Shown one piece after another: positions 39,475 to 49,091 of a stretch of 51,152 nt of DNA. This stretch comes from Thermoanaerobaculia bacterium (GTDB lineage: Bacteria > Acidobacteriota > Thermoanaerobaculia > Gp7-AA8). Location: contig JADGNY010000036.1 of assembly GCA_017883235.1 (NCBI GenBank), positions 1 through 51,152 on the forward strand, in the 5' to 3' direction. Position numbers and translations under genes: made by a program. The notes below the pieces were generated by a model. The model saw only the letters and a program-made list of their open reading frames with translations, ran no database searches and had not been told where the DNA came from. How positions within the stretch are numbered: the stretch's first letter is position 1; every line of letters starts with the position of its first letter.

Positions 39475-42400
39475 ATGCAAACCATCAGTCCTTTTCGATC
39501 TCGCACGTTGTTTCTTCTGACCGCCATGGTCGCGGCGATGATGTTGTCCGGAGGTGCAACACTCGGCCAGACAAGTACGCCCGCCGCGGGCACAGACGGT
39601 CTGATCGGAGCAACGGCCTGCGGACGGACCGTCCAGGCTGACGTGGTGGCGCTCGATCAGCCGTGGCTCTGGAATCGCATTGGGGCGGTCGAGCCGCAGG
39701 GGATGATGTTCGCGCTGAAGCGCGACATCGTGCCCATCGACGCCACGCTCGGCCTGGTGGCGGGCAACGTCCAGCTTCGCCCGGACAAACGTCCCCGCCC
39801 GCTCATCCTCCGGATGAATGTCGGCGACTGCCTGCAGATCAATTTCACCAACCTCCTGGCGTCGGCGCCGAAGGATGCCGAGCAGCCGGCCACGCGCACC
39901 GCCTCGGTGCACGTCAACGGGATGCAACTCGTCGACAGCATCGCCTCCGACGGATCGAACGTCGGCAAGAACGCCAGTAGCCTGGTCAAACCGAACGGTT
40001 TCACCATCTACAAGCTCTACGCCGAGCGCGAGGGCGGCTACGTCATGTACAGCGCCGCGGCGACCACCGGCGGCGAAGGCGACGGCGGCTCGCTGGCCGC
40101 GGGACTCTTCGGCGCGGTTCTGGTGCAGCCGACGAGCGCCGAGTGGTATCGCAGCCAGGTCACCAGGGACGACCTGAAGTACGCGACCATCGGTACCACG
40201 ACGGACGGCCATCCCATCCTCAATTACCAGGCCGTCTATCCCACCGGACACAAGTTCGCCGGTCTGCCGGTGCTGAACATGCTGCAGAACGGAAAGATCG
40301 TCCATTCCGATCTGACGGCCATCATCACCGGACCGAATGCAGGGAACTTCCCGGCCGGCACGTATCCGCCGAATCCGGTGTATCCGAACCGCCTTCAGCC
40401 GTACCGTGAGTTCGGGATCATCTACCATGATGAAATCGGCGCGGTGCAGGCCTTCCCTGAGTTCGAAGACGCCGTCCTGAGCTTCACCCTGCACGGGGTC
40501 CGCGACGGATTCGCCATCAACTACGGCACAGGCGGCATCGGCGCGGAGATTCTGGCCAACCGCTTCGGCGTCGGCCCGGTGGCGGGTTGCACGGAGTGCA
40601 AGTACGAGGAGTTCTTCCTCGCGTCATGGGCACTGGGCGATCCGGCCATGGTGGTCGACGTTCCGGCAAATGCTCCCTGCACGCCGGACCAGATCAAGAA
40701 GGCCATTCCGTGCCTCAAGCCGGGACTGAAGGCGACCAAGGCCTTCTATCCCGAGGATCCGTCGAACGTCTACCACAGCTATATCAGCGATCACGTGAAG
40801 TTCCGGATCCTGCATGCCGGGCCGAAGGAACATCACATCCATCACCTCCACGCCCACCAGTGGTTGCATACGCCCGACAGCGACGAGTCGGCGTACCTCG
40901 ACAGCCAGGCCATAGGACCGGGCTCGGCATTCACACTGGAGATCACCTACAACGGCACCGGCAACCGGAACAAGGTCGTCGGCGACTCGATCTTCCACTG
41001 CCACTTCTACCCGCACTTCGCGATGGGGATGTGGTCGTTGTGGCGCAGTCACGACGTCTTCGAGGGTGGGACGCAGCTCGACGCCAACGGCCGCCCGGCC
41101 GCCGGCTCACGCGCATACCCCGACGGTGAGATCATGACTGGCACTCCCATTCCGGCCGTCGTGCCGATGCCGACGCTGGCCATGGCGCCGTTGCCCGAGG
41201 CGACGGCGACGATCGTCAACGGACAGGTTCAGATCACGGGGACGGGCAATCCCGGCTATCCGTTCTTCGTCCCCGCGGTGGCCGGTCACCGTCCGCCGCA
41301 TCCGCCGCTCGACACGGTCGATGACGGCGGGCTGCCGCGTCACATCATCATCGGCGGAACGTTCACGGAGAAGCACACCCGTCTGGACTTCGACAAGACG
41401 CTGCTCACCGCGAACGCCAGGTTCATACCGGAGACCGGTTCTCCGACCGAAGTGGCGGCGATGAAATATCACTCCATCCGCCTGCACCCCAGCTTCACGC
41501 CCAGTGGTGCGGCGGCGAACTTCGTCACGAACGGTCTGCCGCCGCAGCCGGGCGCGCCGTACGCCGATCCGTGCATCACCGACGCCGGTCTGGCCACAGG
41601 CACGCCGCGCGTGTATAAAGCGGCGGACATCCAGCTCGACGTCAATCTCAACAAAGCGGGCTGGCACTTCTTCCAGCAGCGCCTCACCGCGCTGTGGGGC
41701 GACGTCGCCGCAACGCGCAACCGCACGCGGCCGCCCGAGCCATTCTTCTTCCGCGCCAACACGGGCGACTGCATCACCTACAACCTCACGAACCTGGTGC
41801 CGAACGTCTACGCGCAGGACGACTTCCAGGTCCGCACCCCGACCGATGTCCTCGGACAGCACATCCACCTGGTGAAGTTCGATGTGACGTCGTCCGACGG
41901 CTCGGGCAACGGCTGGAACTACGAAGACGCCTCCTTCTCGCCGGACGAGGTGATCGAGCGCATCAAGGCCATCAACGCCTTCAACCCCAACACCACGCCT
42001 CTCGTGCCGAAGCCGCATCCGTACTTCGGTACTCTCGGCGCGCAGACCACCGTGCAGCGTTGGTTCGCCGACGACGTGCTCGACAACGCCGGCAACGACC
42101 GTACTCTGCGCACCATCTTCACGCACGACCACTTCGGGCCTTCGACGCACCAGCAGGTCGGCCTCTATGCCGGCCTGGTCATCGAGCCGAAGAACTCCAA
42201 GTGGCGCCATTCAGAGACCGGCGTAATCTTCGGTACCCGCTTCGACGGCGGCCCGACGAGCTGGCACGCCGACATTCTCACGGCCAACAGCGCCGACAGC
42301 TATCGCGAGTTCATGCTCGAGTTCAACGACATGGCGCACGCCTACAGGCCGAACGCCGGCTTCCCTGATCCGGCGAACGTGATCAATCCGCCGAACAAGA

Positions 42401-44343
42401 AGGACGCCGGCCTGCCGTTCCTCCTGGAGGTAGCGGACCCGTGCCCCCTCAATCCGAATGTGCCGCCGCCGGCGGTGCTTCCCAGGCCGCCGTGCCCCGA
42501 GGCCATCGCCTCGGCCGACCCCGGAACGATGGTGGTGAACTACCGCAACGAGCCGATCGCTCTGCGCGTGCAGAACCCCGCCACCAATACCCAGGCCGCC
42601 GGTAAGGCGGGCGATCTCTCCTACGTTTTCCGCTCCGACGTCACGCGCGCCAACGCGGCGCTCAACGTCCAGCCCAACTTCTATCCGCCGCTCACCGGCA
42701 GCATCCAGCCTGGCGATCCGTACACGCCGCTGCTGCGCGCATACGAGGACGACAAGGTGCAGGTGCGCGTGCTGGTCGGCGCGCACGAGGAAGGTCACAA
42801 CTTCGCCATCAACGGCATCAAGTGGCTCTTCGAGCCCTCCGACCCCAACTCCGGATTCCGCTCCTCGCAGATGATGGGCATCTCCGAGCACTTCGAGTTC
42901 CTCGTCCCGCGGCTCCCGAAGGAGGGCGTCGGCGCGTTCGCCGACTATCTCTACACGCCGGGCCGCTCGACCGACGACATGTGGAACGGCCTGTGGGGGC
43001 TGATGCGCGCGTACGGTAACGCGCAGGCAGACCTGTTGATCCTGCCGAGCAATCCGAACGGCGGCAAGGTGATCACGAACACCGGCGACTTCAACGGCGT
43101 CTGCCCGAAGACGGCGCCTGTGCGCAACTCGGACGTCACGGCCGCCCTTGCCAGGGACATCCTCTCGGAAGGGACGCTGATCTACAACCACCGCACCAAT
43201 CAGGGTGGAATCCTTCACGACCCGACCGCGATCATGTTCGTGCGCACGAGCGAGCTTGGTCTCAACGGCAAGCTCGACCCGACCTTCCGGCGCGAGCCGC
43301 TCGTTCTTCACGCCAACTCCGGCGATTGCATCAATCTGACGCTGCGCAACAACCTGCCGCTGACGGCACCCGATCTGGCGGGCTTCAGCAGCCTGCCGAT
43401 GATCGTCGAGCACTTCAATGCCAATCAGATCATTCCCTCCAGCGTCGTCGGTCTGCATCCGCAGAACCTGTTCGTCGACGTGACGCGCGGCGACGGTCAG
43501 GAGGTCGGCTTCAATCCCTCCCAGACCGCCACGCCGGGCCACTCGGTAACGTATCAGTGGTACGCGGGCGATTTGCTGGTGGATTCGACCGGCTTCGCCA
43601 CCCCGCGCCCCATCGAGTTCGGCGCAACAAACCTGATGTCCTCCGACCCGATCAAGCACAGCAACAAAGGCGCGATCGGCGCGATGATCATCGAGCCGAA
43701 GGGCTCCGTTTGGACGTGGGACGCTGATTCCCACGATTCGGCCACGGTCTTCCCCCCGGACGGAAGCACGATTCGCGACTTCGCGGTGCTGTTGCAGAAC
43801 GACGTCAACCTCCGTTACGGCGTCGACGGATCGGCGGTCAAGAACATCAAGGATGACGACGACGCCGAGGATTCCGGACAGAAAGGTGTGAACTACCGCA
43901 CCGAACCGATGTGGAAGCGGATGAACTATCCACCGGAAACTCCGTTCAACATCACCCGCACCTTCGACTTCACCAACGTTCTTTCCAACACCCAGGTCGG
44001 CGGCGATCCTGAGACGCCGGTCTTCACCTCCCACACCGGAACCACGCTGACCCGCTTCCGTCTGCTCGAACCGGGCGGTCACCAGCGCAACAACGTGTTC
44101 ACCATTCACGGCCACGTGTGGCGCGAAGAGCCGTATGTCAACAACTCGACCGTGCTGGCCGGACGGACGGAATCGGAATTCGCAGGCGCGATGATGGGCG
44201 TCGGTCCCGGCTCGCACTTCAACCTCCTGTTGAGGAACGGAGCGGGGGGCGCGTTCAGCGTCACCGGCGACTATCTCTATCGCACGTTCAACTCCTTCCA
44301 GTTCGACGGCGGCATGTGGGGGATTCTCCGTGTCATCCCATAG
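39475..44343 (+). CDS. Giant multi-cupredoxin multicopper oxidase
   Basis: The 1622-residue secreted protein (signal peptide LFLLTAMVAAMMLSGGATL; ATG 39475 behind GAGGAGAG) is a multicopper oxidase built of many cupredoxin domains. Copper motifs include HHIHHLHAHQW (453-463), the type-1/type-3 cluster HCHFYPHFAMGMW (508-520), QHIHLVKF (about 795), THDHFGPSTHQQVGLYAG (883-900), GAHEEGHNF (about 1103) and TIHGHVW (1543-1549). Ordinary laccases have about 500 residues; large multi-domain relatives include Mn(II) oxidases of the MnxG type. Substrate is unknown. It heads an operon with copper chaperones, which supports copper dependence. Confidence 0.85.
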   Translation: MQTISPFRSRTLFLLTAMVAAMMLSGGATLGQTSTPAAGTDGLIGATACGRTVQADVVALDQPWLWNRIGAVEPQGMMFALKRDIVPIDATLGLVAGNVQLRPDKRPRPLILRMNVGDCLQINFTNLLASAPKDAEQPATRTASVHVNGMQLVDSIASDGSNVGKNASSLVKPNGFTIYKLYAEREGGYVMYSAAATTGGEGDGGSLAAGLFGAVLVQPTSAEWYRSQVTRDDLKYATIGTTTDGHPILNYQAVYPTGHKFAGLPVLNMLQNGKIVHSDLTAIITGPNAGNFPAGTYPPNPVYPNRLQPYREFGIIYHDEIGAVQAFPEFEDAVLSFTLHGVRDGFAINYGTGGIGAEILANRFGVGPVAGCTECKYEEFFLASWALGDPAMVVDVPANAPCTPDQIKKAIPCLKPGLKATKAFYPEDPSNVYHSYISDHVKFRILHAGPKEHHIHHLHAHQWLHTPDSDESAYLDSQAIGPGSAFTLEITYNGTGNRNKVVGDSIFHCHFYPHFAMGMWSLWRSHDVFEGGTQLDANGRPAAGSRAYPDGEIMTGTPIPAVVPMPTLAMAPLPEATATIVNGQVQITGTGNPGYPFFVPAVAGHRPPHPPLDTVDDGGLPRHIIIGGTFTEKHTRLDFDKTLLTANARFIPETGSPTEVAAMKYHSIRLHPSFTPSGAAANFVTNGLPPQPGAPYADPCITDAGLATGTPRVYKAADIQLDVNLNKAGWHFFQQRLTALWGDVAATRNRTRPPEPFFFRANTGDCITYNLTNLVPNVYAQDDFQVRTPTDVLGQHIHLVKFDVTSSDGSGNGWNYEDASFSPDEVIERIKAINAFNPNTTPLVPKPHPYFGTLGAQTTVQRWFADDVLDNAGNDRTLRTIFTHDHFGPSTHQQVGLYAGLVIEPKNSKWRHSETGVIFGTRFDGGPTSWHADILTANSADSYREFMLEFNDMAHAYRPNAGFPDPANVINPPNKKDAGLPFLLEVADPCPLNPNVPPPAVLPRPPCPEAIASADPGTMVVNYRNEPIALRVQNPATNTQAAGKAGDLSYVFRSDVTRANAALNVQPNFYPPLTGSIQPGDPYTPLLRAYEDDKVQVRVLVGAHEEGHNFAINGIKWLFEPSDPNSGFRSSQMMGISEHFEFLVPRLPKEGVGAFADYLYTPGRSTDDMWNGLWGLMRAYGNAQADLLILPSNPNGGKVITNTGDFNGVCPKTAPVRNSDVTAALARDILSEGTLIYNHRTNQGGILHDPTAIMFVRTSELGLNGKLDPTFRREPLVLHANSGDCINLTLRNNLPLTAPDLAGFSSLPMIVEHFNANQIIPSSVVGLHPQNLFVDVTRGDGQEVGFNPSQTATPGHSVTYQWYAGDLLVDSTGFATPRPIEFGATNLMSSDPIKHSNKGAIGAMIIEPKGSVWTWDADSHDSATVFPPDGSTIRDFAVLLQNDVNLRYGVDGSAVKNIKDDDDAEDSGQKGVNYRTEPMWKRMNYPPETPFNITRTFDFTNVLSNTQVGGDPETPVFTSHTGTTLTRFRLLEPGGHQRNNVFTIHGHVWREEPYVNNSTVLAGRTESEFAGAMMGVGPGSHFNLLLRNGAGGAFSVTGDYLYRTFNSFQFDGGMWGILRVIP

Positions 44344-46411
44344 CCGTTTGTTGTACTCCTCTCTGTTCGTGGCGGCGCTCCTCGGGAGCGCCGCCACGGC
44401 GGTTTCTGCCGGGGTGCCCAAGCCTGACGTGACCAGGCCCGGGGTCACCAAACCCGGGGTCACCAAACCCGAGGTCACCAAACCCGGGGTCACCAAACCC
44501 GAGGTCACCAAACCCGAGGTCACCAAACCCGAGGTCACCAAACCCGAGGTCACCAAACCCGAAGTCGTCATGCAGAAAGTGGTGCGCGACGGCATCTCGG
44601 TCGAGTTCATGCCCACGGTCGCCGCACCGGGCCAGGGCCGTCCCGATCTGATGGAAGGAGAGGACGTCGATCTTCGCTTCTGGATCCGCGGCGCGGCCGG
44701 GGAGCGGCTGGCCGGCATCAAGCCGGCGGCCTGGATCGACGCACGCAACGACGCATCGAACGCCGCCTCCGGAAGCGACGTCTGCAAGCAAAAGGTGCAG
44801 TCGTTCGTCTCCGGCACCCTGAACGCGCGGCCACAGGTCGATCTCAACTCGTACTTCATCCTGACCCTCAACGCCGAGCCGGTCATCTCCGTCATTGATC
44901 CGATCCTCGGCTTCGGCGGTAGCCGTCTCTTCACCGACATCCGGCTGGCCAGCCCCGGCTTCGACTGGGTGCTGAGCAAAGACCAACGACGCCTCTTCGT
45001 GGCCATGCCGCTGATCAATCAGGTCGCGGCGATCGATACCGACTCCTGGAAAGTCATCAAGAACATCGATGCCGGAGTCAGACCGACCCATCTCGCCTTC
45101 GCTCCCGACGACAAGATGTTGTGGGTTTCCGGCCAGAACGCGGATGCCGCGGCTCCGTCGGTGACGGTGATCGACGCGGCCACGCTGACGGTCGTCTCAT
45201 CGCTGCGCACCGGACGCGGTCCGCACGGCCTGGCATTCTCGCCGGACGGCGGCGCCGCCGCCGTGACCAATGGAGCCGAGGGCACCGTCACGCTCATCGA
45301 CTTGAAAAACGTCCGCGCGATCAAGGAACTGCAGATCGGCGGTTTCCCCGCGGCCATCGGCGCCTCACCGCTGAGCGGTGCCCTGTACGTGGGTGACGCC
45401 AGGAGCGGAACGATCTCGGTCATCGACCCCGTCAAGCAGCGGGTGACTACACACATGGACGGCAAGCCCGGCCTGACGACGATCCGCTTCGCGCCCAACG
45501 GGCGCTTCGGGTTCGTCACTCTTCCGAACGCCAACGTGGTCGAGGTCATCGATTCGTCGAATGCCTCGATCGTCTCCACCATCGACGTCCCGAAGACACC
45601 GGACCAGATCACCTTCACCGAGACCTTCGCCTACGTCCGCTCGGCCGGCGCCGACACCGTCACCATGATCCGGCTGGCCGATCTGGGGCCGGGACGCAAG
45701 CCGAACCTGGTCGACTTTCCGTCCGGCCAGCTTCCACCATCCGCCGCGATGGTGTCAGGAACCGCCGACGCCATCATCTCCGCACCACAGTCGGGTGCGG
45801 TGATCGTAGCCAACCCGGCGGACAAGCTCCTCTACCACTATGAAGAGGGGATGGCTGCCCCCATGGGGAACTACGAGGCGTACGGCCAGACGCCGAAGGC
45901 GGTGCTGATCGTCGACCGCAGCCTGCGCGAGTCCGCGCCGGGCGTCTTCTCCATCAAGACCCAGGTCCCCGCGGCAGGAATGTACGACGTGGCGTTCTTT
46001 CTCGATTCGCCGCGCGTGGTGCACTGCTTCAACCTGAGCGTCCGGAGCAATCCGGCGCTGAAGAAGCTGATCATCGAGCGTAAGGTCGCCGTGCAGCCGC
46101 TCTTCAAGCCGTCGACCATTCACGTCAACGAGCCGGTCGAGCTGAAGTTCAAGCTCACCAATCCAGTCACCGGACAGACGCACGACGACGTCAAGGACCT
46201 CCGGATACTCACCTTCGCTCCCGGAGTGTGGCAGAAGCGCGAGTTCGCCCATCCGCTCGGCGCCGGGATCTACAGCATCACGGCGACGGTCCCGCAGCCG
46301 GGCATTTACTACGTGTTCGCGGAATGCCCGTCGCTCGGGCTGAAGGTCAATGCCCTCCGGCCGGTGATGCTCTCCGCGGTCGCCGCCGAGGACAGAAAGG
46401 AATCGCCATGA
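44330..46411 (+). CDS. YVTN beta-propeller protein with VTKPE repeat
   Basis: The 693-residue product starts at GTG 44330, overlapping the oxidase stop by 14 bases. A signal peptide (LFVAALLGSAATAVSA) is followed by ten pentapeptides (VPKPD, VTRPG, VTKPG, then mostly VTKPE) as a rigid spacer, then a YVTN-type beta-propeller (about 190-470; SWKVIKNIDAGVRPTHLAF; TLTVVSSLRTGRGPHGLAF; GTISVIDPVKQRV) and C-terminal beta-sandwich domains. YVTN proteins commonly surround redox enzymes as surface or cofactor-carrying propellers. Its role with the oxidase is inferred from operon position. Confidence 0.82.
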   Translation: MSSHSRLLYSSLFVAALLGSAATAVSAGVPKPDVTRPGVTKPGVTKPEVTKPGVTKPEVTKPEVTKPEVTKPEVTKPEVVMQKVVRDGISVEFMPTVAAPGQGRPDLMEGEDVDLRFWIRGAAGERLAGIKPAAWIDARNDASNAASGSDVCKQKVQSFVSGTLNARPQVDLNSYFILTLNAEPVISVIDPILGFGGSRLFTDIRLASPGFDWVLSKDQRRLFVAMPLINQVAAIDTDSWKVIKNIDAGVRPTHLAFAPDDKMLWVSGQNADAAAPSVTVIDAATLTVVSSLRTGRGPHGLAFSPDGGAAAVTNGAEGTVTLIDLKNVRAIKELQIGGFPAAIGASPLSGALYVGDARSGTISVIDPVKQRVTTHMDGKPGLTTIRFAPNGRFGFVTLPNANVVEVIDSSNASIVSTIDVPKTPDQITFTETFAYVRSAGADTVTMIRLADLGPGRKPNLVDFPSGQLPPSAAMVSGTADAIISAPQSGAVIVANPADKLLYHYEEGMAAPMGNYEAYGQTPKAVLIVDRSLRESAPGVFSIKTQVPAAGMYDVAFFLDSPRVVHCFNLSVRSNPALKKLIIERKVAVQPLFKPSTIHVNEPVELKFKLTNPVTGQTHDDVKDLRILTFAPGVWQKREFAHPLGAGIYSITATVPQPGIYYVFAECPSLGLKVNALRPVMLSAVAAEDRKESP
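44414..44563. repeat. 15 bp in-frame tandem repeat
   Basis: Ten units of 15 bp (GTCACCAAACCCGAG or GGG) encode the pentapeptide linker. The last six or so units are almost identical, so copy number is likely to vary by slippage while the frame is kept. Confidence 0.85.
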
Positions 46412-46965
46412 GACTGTTTGCGGCAGCGGCCGTCATTCTGATTACGGCATCGCTTTACGGAGCGACCGAGAACTTCAAGCCGGCCATTCCCGACGTACCG
46501 GTGTTGACGCAGGATGGGAAGAGCGTCCGCTTCTACACCGACCTGGTGAAGGGAAACGCGGTGGCCGTGAACTTCATCTTCACCAACTGCAAGACGATCT
46601 GCCCGATGCTCGGCGGAATGTTCACCAACCTGCAGAAGCAGAACGCCCGCGAAGTGCGGCTGATCTCGGTCAGCATCGATCCGACCGTCGATACGCCGCG
46701 CCGGCTCAAAGAGTGGGGAGCGAAGTTCCACCCAGGACCGTCGTGGACGTTCGTCACCGGACGCCAGGCGGACATCGATCAGATTCTGAAGGCGTTCGGC
46801 GCTTACACGTCGCAACCGCAGGCCCACCTGCCGATCACCATCGTCGGCAGCGACGCCACCGGCATCTGGACGCGCAATTACGGCTTTCTCAGCGGTCCTG
46901 AGCTGGCGTTGGTGGTCGCGCGCGTGACCGGCGCCGCACAGAAAACGGAGGTTGGCAGCAAATGA
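46408..46965 (+). CDS. SCO1/SenC copper chaperone 1
   Basis: The 185-residue protein has a signal peptide and a thioredoxin fold with the copper-binding CxxxC (C61, C65 in TNCKTICPM) and the distal H140 (QAHLPITIV). SCO proteins metallate the CuA centre of cytochrome oxidases or other copper enzymes. ATGA overlaps at both ends place it in the oxidase operon, so the partner is more likely the giant oxidase. No transmembrane anchor beyond the signal peptide. Confidence 0.9.
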   Translation: MRLFAAAAVILITASLYGATENFKPAIPDVPVLTQDGKSVRFYTDLVKGNAVAVNFIFTNCKTICPMLGGMFTNLQKQNAREVRLISVSIDPTVDTPRRLKEWGAKFHPGPSWTFVTGRQADIDQILKAFGAYTSQPQAHLPITIVGSDATGIWTRNYGFLSGPELALVVARVTGAAQKTEVGSK

Positions 46966-47513
46966 AACACGCCATGATCGCTCTGCTCTTGCTCGCCGCC
47001 GTTCCCGCGTTTGCCGCGGATCTCCCGACCGCGGGCCGCAACTACTTCACCGACGTCGAGCTGACCAACCAGAACGGCGAAAAGATGCGCCTCTACAGCG
47101 ACCTGATCGCCGGCAAGACGGTAGTCATCAACTCGTTCTATACGACCTGCGTCGGCATCTGCCCGATCATGGCCGGCACGTTCAAGCGCATCCAGACCGC
47201 GCTCGGCGACCACCTCGGCAAGGATCTGATCCTCATTTCCGTGACCGTCGATCCGGAGACCGACACGCCGGCACGCCTGCGCGACTACGCGAAGAGCATG
47301 TCGGCGAAGCCGGGGTGGTACTTCCTCACCGGCAAGAAGGAAAATGTCGAGGCGGCGCTGCACAAACTGGGGTTGCTCGTCGACGATAAGGAGAATCACA
47401 AGGCAGTGATCCTCATCGGCAACGAGCCGAAGGGCGTCTGGAAGAAGGCCTTCGGTCTGGCCACCTCCGAGGACATCGTGAAGATGGTCGAGGAGGTGGT
47501 GGCCGCACAATGA
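46962..47513 (+). CDS. SCO1/SenC copper chaperone 2
   Basis: The 183-residue protein has a signal peptide (ALLLLAAVPAFAAD), CxxxC (C63, C67 in TTCVGICPIM) and H146 (ENHKAVILIG). The sequence differs considerably from the first copy, so the pair is not a recent duplication. Two chaperones in one operon may act sequentially, one as thiol reductase and one as copper carrier. It overlaps both neighbours by four bases. Confidence 0.9.
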   Translation: MKHAMIALLLLAAVPAFAADLPTAGRNYFTDVELTNQNGEKMRLYSDLIAGKTVVINSFYTTCVGICPIMAGTFKRIQTALGDHLGKDLILISVTVDPETDTPARLRDYAKSMSAKPGWYFLTGKKENVEAALHKLGLLVDDKENHKAVILIGNEPKGVWKKAFGLATSEDIVKMVEEVVAAQ

Positions 47514-48955
47514 AGCGCTGCGCCATCGCCGTTGCATTCCTCGTCGTGGCCGCCGCATCGGCCGCGGACCTGCTCACCCCCGCGGAGAAACGCGGACGCG
47601 AGATCTACCTCCATGGCCAGGGCGCCGCGCGGCCGATCACGGCATTCTTCGGATCGGACGATGCCGGCGAGATCAGCGCGAGTGTCGTCCCCTGCGCGTC
47701 GTGTCACGGCCCGGACGGCCGCGGCGTACCGGAAGGCACGGTCGCGCCGTCCGACGTCCGCTGGAGCGTTCTGACCAAGCCGTTCTTCTCGAGCGACGGT
47801 GGCCGGCGCCGCCCGCGTTATGACGCGGGCCTGCTCGCGCGGGCGGTGCGCGAGGCGGTCGACGCCGCAGGCACGCCTCTGTTCGCCGTCATGCCGCGCT
47901 ACCGCATCGACGACCGCGATCTCGACGATCTCGTCGCGTACCTGCGCCGGTTGGGCAATGAGCCGCAGCCGGGGCTCGACGACGCCGCGATCGTCGTCGG
48001 AACGGTCGTGCCGCTGACCGGACCACGCGCGCCGGCCGGCGAGGCGGTCCGCAGCGTCATCAGCGGCTACTTCGACGACATCAACGCGGAAGGCGGTCTG
48101 TTCGGCCGCCGCCTGAAGGTCGAGGCGATCGACGCCGCCACGGCGGCGAAGAAGATCGCCGGAGGACAATTCTTCGGGGTGGTCGGAGTTTCCTCGGATG
48201 ATTCGTCTCTCGACGACATCGTCAGCGCCGAGCGAATCCCGCTGGTCACTCCGTTTGCCACCGCGCTGGAGAGCCGGTCGGCGGTGAGCTCGTTCTTCAT
48301 TTTTTCCGATCTCGAGAGCCAGGCGCTGGCGCTGCTCGACTTCGCGGCGGAACGCGAGGGCAAGCGCGCGCTGCGCGTCGCCATCGTGCACGACGGCGGC
48401 AAGCTCGCCGACGCCGCGGCCACCGTCGCCGCGCGGCATTGCAACTCCCTCGGCTGGACGGTGGGGAAGAGGGACGCCGAGATCCTTCTTGCCATCGGCA
48501 GTGTCGACGTTCCCGCGGTCGCGGCGACGGTCAAGACCCCGCAGATCCTCATCGCCGGTGCGTCGGTCACCAAATCGCTGTTCGAGCTGCGCGGGAAGAC
48601 CGTGTTCGTCGCCGCGCCGACGCTGCCGGGTGACATCTCCGACGAGGGGAGGGGCGAGATCGAATCGTTCGCCATGCGGCATCACCTCAGCCCGGAGCAC
48701 CACGCCGCCGAGATCTCCGCCTACGCGGCGGTCAAAGTCTTCGTCGAAGCGCTGCGTCGTGGCGGCCGCGACGTCACCCGCGAGAAGGTCATCGCATCGC
48801 TCGAGCATCTGTACGGTTTTGCCACCGGCGTCACGCCGGCGATCACCTACGGGCCGAACCGCCACATCGGCACCGTAGGCGCGTACGTTGTCGGTATCGA
48901 TTTCGATCGCCGGACGTTCAGTCCGGCCAGCCGCTGGATCACGCCGGCGGAATGA
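47510..48955 (+). CDS. Cytochrome c fused to a periplasmic binding protein
   Basis: The 481-residue protein has a signal peptide (VAFLVVAAASAAD), a class I cytochrome c domain with CASCH at 62-66 and a distal M128 (AVMPRYRIDD), and then a type-1 periplasmic binding-protein fold of the branched-chain amino acid/ABC type (about 155-480; VGTVVPLTGPRAPAGEAVRSV, GYFDDINAEGGLFGRRL). A ligand-binding domain fused to a haem domain suggests redox sensing or substrate-coupled electron transfer. It closes the operon; no ABC permease is nearby, which argues against a transport role. Confidence 0.85.
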   Translation: MKRCAIAVAFLVVAAASAADLLTPAEKRGREIYLHGQGAARPITAFFGSDDAGEISASVVPCASCHGPDGRGVPEGTVAPSDVRWSVLTKPFFSSDGGRRRPRYDAGLLARAVREAVDAAGTPLFAVMPRYRIDDRDLDDLVAYLRRLGNEPQPGLDDAAIVVGTVVPLTGPRAPAGEAVRSVISGYFDDINAEGGLFGRRLKVEAIDAATAAKKIAGGQFFGVVGVSSDDSSLDDIVSAERIPLVTPFATALESRSAVSSFFIFSDLESQALALLDFAAEREGKRALRVAIVHDGGKLADAAATVAARHCNSLGWTVGKRDAEILLAIGSVDVPAVAATVKTPQILIAGASVTKSLFELRGKTVFVAAPTLPGDISDEGRGEIESFAMRHHLSPEHHAAEISAYAAVKVFVEALRRGGRDVTREKVIASLEHLYGFATGVTPAITYGPNRHIGTVGAYVVGIDFDRRTFSPASRWITPAE

Positions 48956-49091
48956 CAAAGGAGACAGAAGCATACCAGCTACAAGACGGATGACCGTAAC
49001 TGTTGGCTGGAATCTGGCACTGCCACGATTGCGGCCGGGATCAGCGCGACTCCGGGAGTGGGAGCTCCCTGGCTTCTCGGCTACGCCCCGA

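Noticed and set aside
42211-45018. 935-codon open frame on the minus strand across the oxidase and propeller genes
   Set aside because: It is antisense to two genes with clear domain motifs, and part of it is the mirrored VTKPE repeat. High GC makes long antisense frames common.
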